Positions 59,169 to 64,000 of a DNA stretch of 64,000 nucleotides are shown piece after piece. The translations under genes and the position numbers were made by a program. Origin of the DNA: Qipengyuania sp. YIM B01966 (GTDB taxonomy: Bacteria; Pseudomonadota; Alphaproteobacteria; Sphingomonadales; Sphingomonadaceae); the NCBI RefSeq assembly GCF_016461955.1, contig NZ_JADMNM010000006.1, positions 81,620-145,619 on the forward strand, written 5' to 3'. Numbering within the stretch: the stretch's first letter is position 1; every line of letters starts with the position of its first letter. Under the pieces are notes generated by a model that was not told where the DNA came from, did not search any database, and was given only the letters and a program-made list of their open reading frames with translations.

Positions 59169-60692
59169 TCAAGCTTGAAGGGCGGGCGCTCGGCCGATTC
59201 GGCGGGCGCGGGGACCGAATACCATAAGCATCACCCAGATGATAGCGAGGGCTATAAGAGTTTGCTGGAAAGCTACCAGCCTATCGGTCGCCATGCCGAA
59301 TTGAGTCACAAACAGCGCGAAAACCGCAATCGCAAAACCGTTATGCAAGTTCGCCAAATAAAATTCCTGAGCCCGCCGCAGCAACAACCCATATAGCGCG
59401 AACAGGACAATGATACCCGGAATGTGGAAATTCCAGTACGCTTCGGCGACAGGACTGATGGGAACCGCCGTCCCTTCGCGACTTTCGCCCAGGAAGGTCT
59501 GCGCATACATCGAGCCCGGGCCGCGAGGCTTATCGGGCCACAGCGCACGCGGGACCAAAGCGAATATCGCGCCCTGATAGGTGCGGCCAAGCATCATACC
59601 GGTCGTCGCCATCGCGTCTGCAGTGACGGGAATTGACCCGGCGACTGCCTGCCGGATTTCGAATTCGTCGCGAGCTACCGCGATGACATCGCTGACAGTG
59701 CGGTCCTGCACCGCGCTGACAGCGCCGTTGCCACTCAGTCCCGAAGCGCGGATGACGTTGAGCACCCCAAAGGAAAGCAGGATCGCGGGCAGCGCGAGCA
59801 ATGCAATACGCCACGGGATCCGCCGCTGGGCCAGCGCCCAACCGAGCCCGGTAATGACAATCACGGTAATTGCTGCCGAACGTGATCCGGCGGTAAGAAA
59901 CTGCTGCGCGGCAACCAGCACCAAGAGAGACAGAAACACGGGCTGGCGCGCATCTTGCGGACGCACGCAAACCCATATCAGCAGCGCAATATAGCCCAAA
60001 TCGAACAAGGCAATGATTGGGCCAAGACCTTCCAGCGCGCGGAAGCGACCGAAAGCCAGTGCCGTGATGTGTTGAGCGAGTCCCCCACGAAACTGGATAA
60101 ATATGGCGACGGCAAAAAAATTCATCAGGGCAATGCCGATAAGCACGCTACGCACGCGTCGCGTATCGACATCGGACAAAAATGGTATTGGCTTGCCACT
60201 GTGGGCGGTTGACAAGGCATACCCGGCAAACGTCGCCAAAAGCGCGAGAATCTGAAAAAGGTTATAGCGCGCAACATCCAGCCAAGCCTGAGTATCGCCA
60301 CGCCAAGCCAGGGCACGGAAAACCGGGGGACGCAGTTGATCACCACTAAGAAGGCCGGCGTAACCCCCCAACTGATCGATTGTCTGTGGGAGCACAGTCA
60401 GAACCGGCCATAGCACGATGGCCAGCACGATCGGATGGAGAACCCCGAGTGGATGCCGCGCGAGGACGATCAGTGGAGCGACGCGCAACAGGTCAAATGC
60501 CAAGCCCGATGCGATTGCTGCTGCGTAGGCGCCCGGTGCACCGGTAAAGCCATTCACGATGCCCTGAAGAATTGTCGGCATCGCCCCAGTGGCAAGAACG
60601 AATGCCAAAACTGCGAATTGGAAAAAACGCGGGACCGCGACCTGAGATGCGGCCATTTTCATCGACTGCGGCGGTAGCCCGACCCGCATCAT
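59169..60692 (-). CDS. Wzy-like oligosaccharide repeat-unit polymerase
   Basis: A 507-residue protein with about eleven to thirteen predicted membrane helices and a large periplasmic loop (about residues 330-420, around TGMMLGRTYQGAIFALVPRA and RALWPDKPRGPGSMYAQTF). The late loop ISPVAEAYWNFHIPGIIVL resembles that of O-antigen/capsule polymerases. It should join lipid-linked repeat units in the periplasm. Such proteins diverge fast, so the call rests on topology, the loop and context. One base separates it from the tylF-like gene. Confidence 0.75.
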   Translation of the reverse strand: MMRVGLPPQSMKMAASQVAVPRFFQFAVLAFVLATGAMPTILQGIVNGFTGAPGAYAAAIASGLAFDLLRVAPLIVLARHPLGVLHPIVLAIVLWPVLTVLPQTIDQLGGYAGLLSGDQLRPPVFRALAWRGDTQAWLDVARYNLFQILALLATFAGYALSTAHSGKPIPFLSDVDTRRVRSVLIGIALMNFFAVAIFIQFRGGLAQHITALAFGRFRALEGLGPIIALFDLGYIALLIWVCVRPQDARQPVFLSLLVLVAAQQFLTAGSRSAAITVIVITGLGWALAQRRIPWRIALLALPAILLSFGVLNVIRASGLSGNGAVSAVQDRTVSDVIAVARDEFEIRQAVAGSIPVTADAMATTGMMLGRTYQGAIFALVPRALWPDKPRGPGSMYAQTFLGESREGTAVPISPVAEAYWNFHIPGIIVLFALYGLLLRRAQEFYLANLHNGFAIAVFALFVTQFGMATDRLVAFQQTLIALAIIWVMLMVFGPRARRIGRAPALQA

Positions 60693-60693
60693 G

Positions 60694-61452
60694 TCAACGC
60701 TTGAACATCATGCGCACGGTATGTGTCACTCGGAGCAACCATACGTGCTGATCTGCAAAATATTCATCAACCGCCTTGCGTGCTCCAGCCCATTCGCCGT
60801 AATCATCGACAATCAGGATGCCGCCGCTGACGAGGCGCGGATAAAGTATTTCCATTTCGGCCTTGGTGCTATCGTAAAAATCCGTATCAAGCCGGAGAAT
60901 AGCGATCTTCTCAGGCAAATTTGTCTCGTCGATTAGAGTATCCTGCACCGGCCCGACAATCGTCCGGAGTTGCGCTTCTGCGCCAACGACTTGGGCGAAA
61001 TTATTTCGAACGTCGTCAAGCGAGGCATAGCACCAGTCATTATGTCCATCGCGCTCGAGCGCATCGAATTTTGCTTGAGTGTCGACCTCATTCACAGCCT
61101 TGTGATCGTGCGGCGTAGGGGCCGTCATACCGGCGAAAGTGTCATAGGCGAATATCTGCCTATCGTTATTGGTCTCGCGGCGAATGAGCCCAGCGAGAGC
61201 AAGATTTCCCCCTCGCCACACGCCGCATTCGACGACCGCGCCCTCGATGTTGAGCGCATCGATGTATCGAAGCGCACGGATGAACTCCCACTGTGCGATT
61301 GGCGCAGTCATCGAGAGTCCGCGAATGCTCTCGAGCAGAGCCATATCACCGTCAGAAATCTCGGGGATGTCCGAACGTATGCCTTTATATTCGCTTGATA
61401 GCTTGTTTCCCAGCGCCGTGACCCGGCGGGCAATGGCGTTCCGTATCGACAT
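60694..61452 (-). CDS. TylF/MycF-family O-methyltransferase
   Basis: A 252-residue SAM- and Mg-dependent methyltransferase. [20 protein letters not shown] is the SAM motif, [13 protein letters not shown] follows, and [20 protein letters not shown] and [20 protein letters not shown] supply the metal-binding acidic residues. The family methylates sugar hydroxyls in macrolides and in surface glycans. It is the first gene of the minus-strand block tylF > wzy > GT > GT > methyltransferase and is divergent from uxs. The 156-base spacer 61453-61608 shows no clear promoter to me. Confidence 0.88.
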   Translation of the reverse strand: MSIRNAIARRVTALGNKLSSEYKGIRSDIPEISDGDMALLESIRGLSMTAPIAQWEFIRALRYIDALNIEGAVVECGVWRGGNLALAGLIRRETNNDRQIFAYDTFAGMTAPTPHDHKAVNEVDTQAKFDALERDGHNDWCYASLDDVRNNFAQVVGAEAQLRTIVGPVQDTLIDETNLPEKIAILRLDTDFYDSTKAEMEILYPRLVSGGILIVDDYGEWAGARKAVDEYFADQHVWLLRVTHTVRMMFKR

Positions 61453-61608
61453 TCGAAATCTCTTCTATTGCAACGACCTGTCGGGCCGATCTTTCAGCGC
61501 GGATTAGGCGTGCGGTTGATTGAACGCAACGGTGTCGTACCTTGCGCGCGCTCTATCGTCCGTATAACGGGGCGCGAAAAATGCGATCTGGCATGTTCAT
61601 GGCGCATA

Positions 61609-62589
61609 ATGAGGGTTAAAGCATTGGGTCAACGTCGCAGCAATTACGACCGTAAACGCGTCCTCGTAACCGGCGGCGCGGGATTTCTCGGTTCGCATTT
61701 GATCGACCGTTTGCTCGAGCGCGGCGACGAGGTGCTGTGCGCCGACAATCTATTCACGGGCGACAAGCGCAATCTCGACCATCTTGCGGGCGAACCGCGC
61801 TTCGAATTCATGCGGCACGATGTGTGCTTCCCGCTGTTTGTCGAGGTCGACGAGATCTGGAATCTGGCCTGTCCGGCATCGCCTGTGCATTATCAGCACG
61901 ATCCGGTGCAGACGACCAAGACCAGTGTTCACGGCGCGATCAACATGCTCGGGCTGGCGAAGCGCCTGGGTTGCCGGATCTTTCAGGCCTCGACCAGCGA
62001 AGTTTACGGCGATCCGGCGGTTCATCCGCAGACCGAAAGCTACTGGGGCAACGTCAATCCGATCGGCATCCGGAGTTGTTATGACGAGGGCAAGCGGTGT
62101 GCTGAAACGCTGTTCTTCGATTATCACCGGCAACACGGTCTCGACATCAAGGTGGCGCGGATTTTCAATACTTACGGGCCGCGGATGCATCCTGGCGATG
62201 GCAGGGTTGTTTCCAACTTCATCATTCAAGCCCTCAAAGGGGAACCGATCACCATCTACGGCGATGGTCAGCAAACGCGAAGTTTCTGTTATGTCGATGA
62301 TCTGATCGACGGGTTCCTCGCGTTGATGGCCAGCGAACCGGGCTTTCCCGGGCCGGTGAACCTTGGCACACCGCGCGAATTCACCATTCGCGAGCTCGCG
62401 GAAATGGTCATCGAACAGACCGGTTCACGGTCCGAACTTCGCAATTTGCCCCTGCCCCAGGATGACCCTCTCCAACGCAAGCCGGACATATCGCTGGCGC
62501 GGGAAAAATTGCAGTGGGAGCCGAAGGTCCGTCTGGAAGATGGGTTGGCCCGGACCATCGACTATTTCCGGTCGGTCGTCGAACGCTGA
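61609..62589 (+). CDS. uxs: UDP-glucuronate decarboxylase (UDP-xylose synthase)
   Basis: A 326-residue SDR enzyme that converts UDP-glucuronate to UDP-xylose. It has [20 protein letters not shown], the [20 protein letters not shown] signature of the family, the catalytic Tyr/Lys in [12 protein letters not shown], and [19 protein letters not shown]. It supplies a pentose donor for the polymer; a UDP-glucose dehydrogenase to feed it is not in this window. The ATG at 61609 is the nearest good start; upstream in-frame sequence looks non-coding. Confidence 0.93.
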   Translation: MRVKALGQRRSNYDRKRVLVTGGAGFLGSHLIDRLLERGDEVLCADNLFTGDKRNLDHLAGEPRFEFMRHDVCFPLFVEVDEIWNLACPASPVHYQHDPVQTTKTSVHGAINMLGLAKRLGCRIFQASTSEVYGDPAVHPQTESYWGNVNPIGIRSCYDEGKRCAETLFFDYHRQHGLDIKVARIFNTYGPRMHPGDGRVVSNFIIQALKGEPITIYGDGQQTRSFCYVDDLIDGFLALMASEPGFPGPVNLGTPREFTIRELAEMVIEQTGSRSELRNLPLPQDDPLQRKPDISLAREKLQWEPKVRLEDGLARTIDYFRSVVER

Positions 62590-62648
62590 CGAGTGGCATA
62601 CCTGCCATCACGACGGCGACCGCCCCGGCCCGCGCATTTGCCCCCGCG

Positions 62649-63971
62649 ATGACCGGCCCGTGGACCCGTACCGGGGAATTCCGCACCCGGATTCTGCGCA
62701 ACGGTATATTTCTCGTCGGCGGTAACGGGACCGCCGCTATGCTCGCGATGGCTACCTCCGCCATCAACGCCCGTGCGCTGTCCCTTGCCGAGTTCGGTCA
62801 GATCGCTTTGCTGCAAAGCGCGGCGTTGCTGATCGCAGGGCTGGTGACGGTGTCGGTCCAGCAACCGGTAATAAAGCTTGGCGTTTCGGCGTTGCAACGC
62901 GGTCAACGGCGCGAGTTCGAAGAATTGGTGGCGCTCGGCCTGATCGCCGACATTGCAGGCGCGATTGTGGCCGCGGCCATCGGCGCGGCTACGCTTGTCT
63001 TTCTCGACTACACGCGCGGCCTCAGCGCGCCGACGATGACAGCCGGGTGGATCGTCGCGGGCTCGCTGCTTTTTCAGGGCTACCGCACCAGCGAGGCCAT
63101 TTTCAGGGTCTTCGACCGGTTTGCCAAGCTTGGCGCGCTGCAAATCGTCGCCGCAGCAATCGGAACCTTGCTTGCGGTCGTCCTGTGGTGGCACGACGCG
63201 CCGTTTGCAATCTATGGCTGGCTTGTCGGATGCCAGGTGGCGCTTCCGGCCATTTTGCAACTCGTCTTTGCCCTGCGTCTCATGCGGCAAAACGGGCTGG
63301 CTATCCGATGGCGGCGAGCAGCACTGACCAAGACGCAGCGGAGCGAATTTGTCGCATATTGCTGGACGACCAGCGTGGTCAGCGCGCTAGATAGTTTGCG
63401 CGCGTATGGCGATACAAGTCTGGTCGGGGGATTCCTGTCAGTCGAGGCGGCAGGTTTGTACAACGTTGCGAAACAATTTGCGGGGGTGTTCCGCAAGGGG
63501 GCCCAAGTCTACAATTCGGTCCTATTTCCGGAAATTGCGACACTGGCAGGTGAGCCGACGACCGTACGGGCGCGCATGGTCCTGCGCCGCGCAGTGACGG
63601 GTTCGGCGATCTTCACCCTCATCATCGGATTCGCCGCCGCATTGCTAGGACCATGGGCACTGGCGCTGGTGTTTGGTTCATCCTTTACCGAAGCTGCGGA
63701 CGTAACCACCTTGCTATGCATCGCCGCCGGTGTCCAAATCATCAGCGCGACGTTCTCGATGTTCGTTCAGGTCTATGTCGGCCCACAACATCTGGTGCCA
63801 GCCTACCTCATGGCATTGCCTGCATTCATAATCGCGATATTCATGCTGATCCCAGTGTACGACCTGGAAGCGGCCGGCATAGCGCAAATCGTCTTTTACG
63901 GTGTTCTCACATTGAGCTTGTGGCGGCATTTGGCCCAGAAAATGGCCATTGCGGGCGGTGATACGTGTTAG
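62649..63971 (+). CDS. Wzx-type polysaccharide flippase
   Basis: A 440-residue membrane protein of the PST/MATE-like family with about twelve to fourteen helices. The opening RILRNGIFLVGGNGTAAMLA and SLAEFGQIALLQSAALLIAG, and the mid-part VEAAGLYNVAKQFAGVFRKG, are typical of Wzx/RfbX. It should flip undecaprenyl-linked repeat units to the periplasm for the polymerase. Start ATG 62649 is 59 bases after uxs. The gene is complete; the locus continues beyond the right edge. Confidence 0.87.
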   Translation: MTGPWTRTGEFRTRILRNGIFLVGGNGTAAMLAMATSAINARALSLAEFGQIALLQSAALLIAGLVTVSVQQPVIKLGVSALQRGQRREFEELVALGLIADIAGAIVAAAIGAATLVFLDYTRGLSAPTMTAGWIVAGSLLFQGYRTSEAIFRVFDRFAKLGALQIVAAAIGTLLAVVLWWHDAPFAIYGWLVGCQVALPAILQLVFALRLMRQNGLAIRWRRAALTKTQRSEFVAYCWTTSVVSALDSLRAYGDTSLVGGFLSVEAAGLYNVAKQFAGVFRKGAQVYNSVLFPEIATLAGEPTTVRARMVLRRAVTGSAIFTLIIGFAAALLGPWALALVFGSSFTEAADVTTLLCIAAGVQIISATFSMFVQVYVGPQHLVPAYLMALPAFIIAIFMLIPVYDLEAAGIAQIVFYGVLTLSLWRHLAQKMAIAGGDTC

Positions 63972-64000
63972 GCGGCGTGGACAAATTGGAGCCAGTATCT

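Noticed and set aside
63965..64000. A possible start of another gene (GTG at 63965 or 63977) at the right edge
   Set aside because: Only about 12 codons are visible, with no motif and no clear ribosome site.
1..64000. tRNA, rRNA, CRISPR, insertion sequence, toxin-antitoxin or phage defence genes
   Set aside because: I looked through the gaps and gene list and saw no clover-leaf, regular repeat array, transposase or defence-type domain.

Overview
The window is a GC-rich chromosomal segment, most likely from an alphaproteobacterium of the order Sphingomonadales. The basis is gene content: CarD/CdnL next to a seven-iron FdxA and a SUV3-type helicase, a TrcR (DUF1013) regulator, a Mg-type HemB, a perfect CtrA box, and many overlapping stop/start junctions. 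Sequence alone does not fix the genus. I see no tRNA, rRNA, CRISPR array, insertion sequence or prophage gene, and no stretch over 300 bases lacks a gene.

Region 1 (1-35.9 kb) is housekeeping. It holds a PQQ-type sugar dehydrogenase cut by the left edge, acyl-CoA dehydrogenase with a DUF815 ATPase, TsaC/Sua5, a small lipoprotein, the minus-strand run helicase > S4 protein > FdxA > CarD, and an M23 peptidase behind a CtrA box. Next come hemB, two tandem GNATs, gamma-carbonic anhydrase and DUF167, then pirin, DUF1275, a truncated globin, an ATP-dependent DNA ligase with its partner nuclease, ClpA, quinone oxidoreductase, an LpxH-like phosphatase with a glycosyltransferase, TrcR and a fatty acyl-CoA ligase. 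The region ends with an anchored M23 peptidase and the plus-strand run proA > nadD > rsfS > rlmH > EnvC-like > ctpA > dsbB > coq7.

Region 2 (35.9-64 kb) is a large surface-polysaccharide locus that runs off the right edge. It starts with genes for UDP-sugar acids: WecB/WecC for UDP-ManNAcA, two UDP-uronate 4-epimerases and a TviB-type dehydrogenase. Next is a set resembling PglC, PglD, PglE and PglF, which in other bacteria make and transfer N,N'-diacetylbacillosamine, with a PglA-like glycosyltransferase. Export and assembly genes follow: an O-antigen-ligase-type protein, a Wza-type lipoprotein, a Wzc-type kinase with a tyrosine-glycine tail, an unknown secreted protein, a glycosyltransferase and an AsnB-type amidotransferase. 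A minus-strand block then carries a methyltransferase, two glycosyltransferases, a Wzy-like polymerase and a TylF-type O-methyltransferase. UDP-xylose synthase and a Wzx flippase close the window.

Together region 2 looks like a complete Wzx/Wzy pathway. The inferred polymer starts on a bacillosamine-like sugar and contains uronic or aminouronic acids, perhaps amidated and O-methylated. Base composition falls visibly from about 40.4 kb onward, which suggests that part of the locus was acquired or has diverged.
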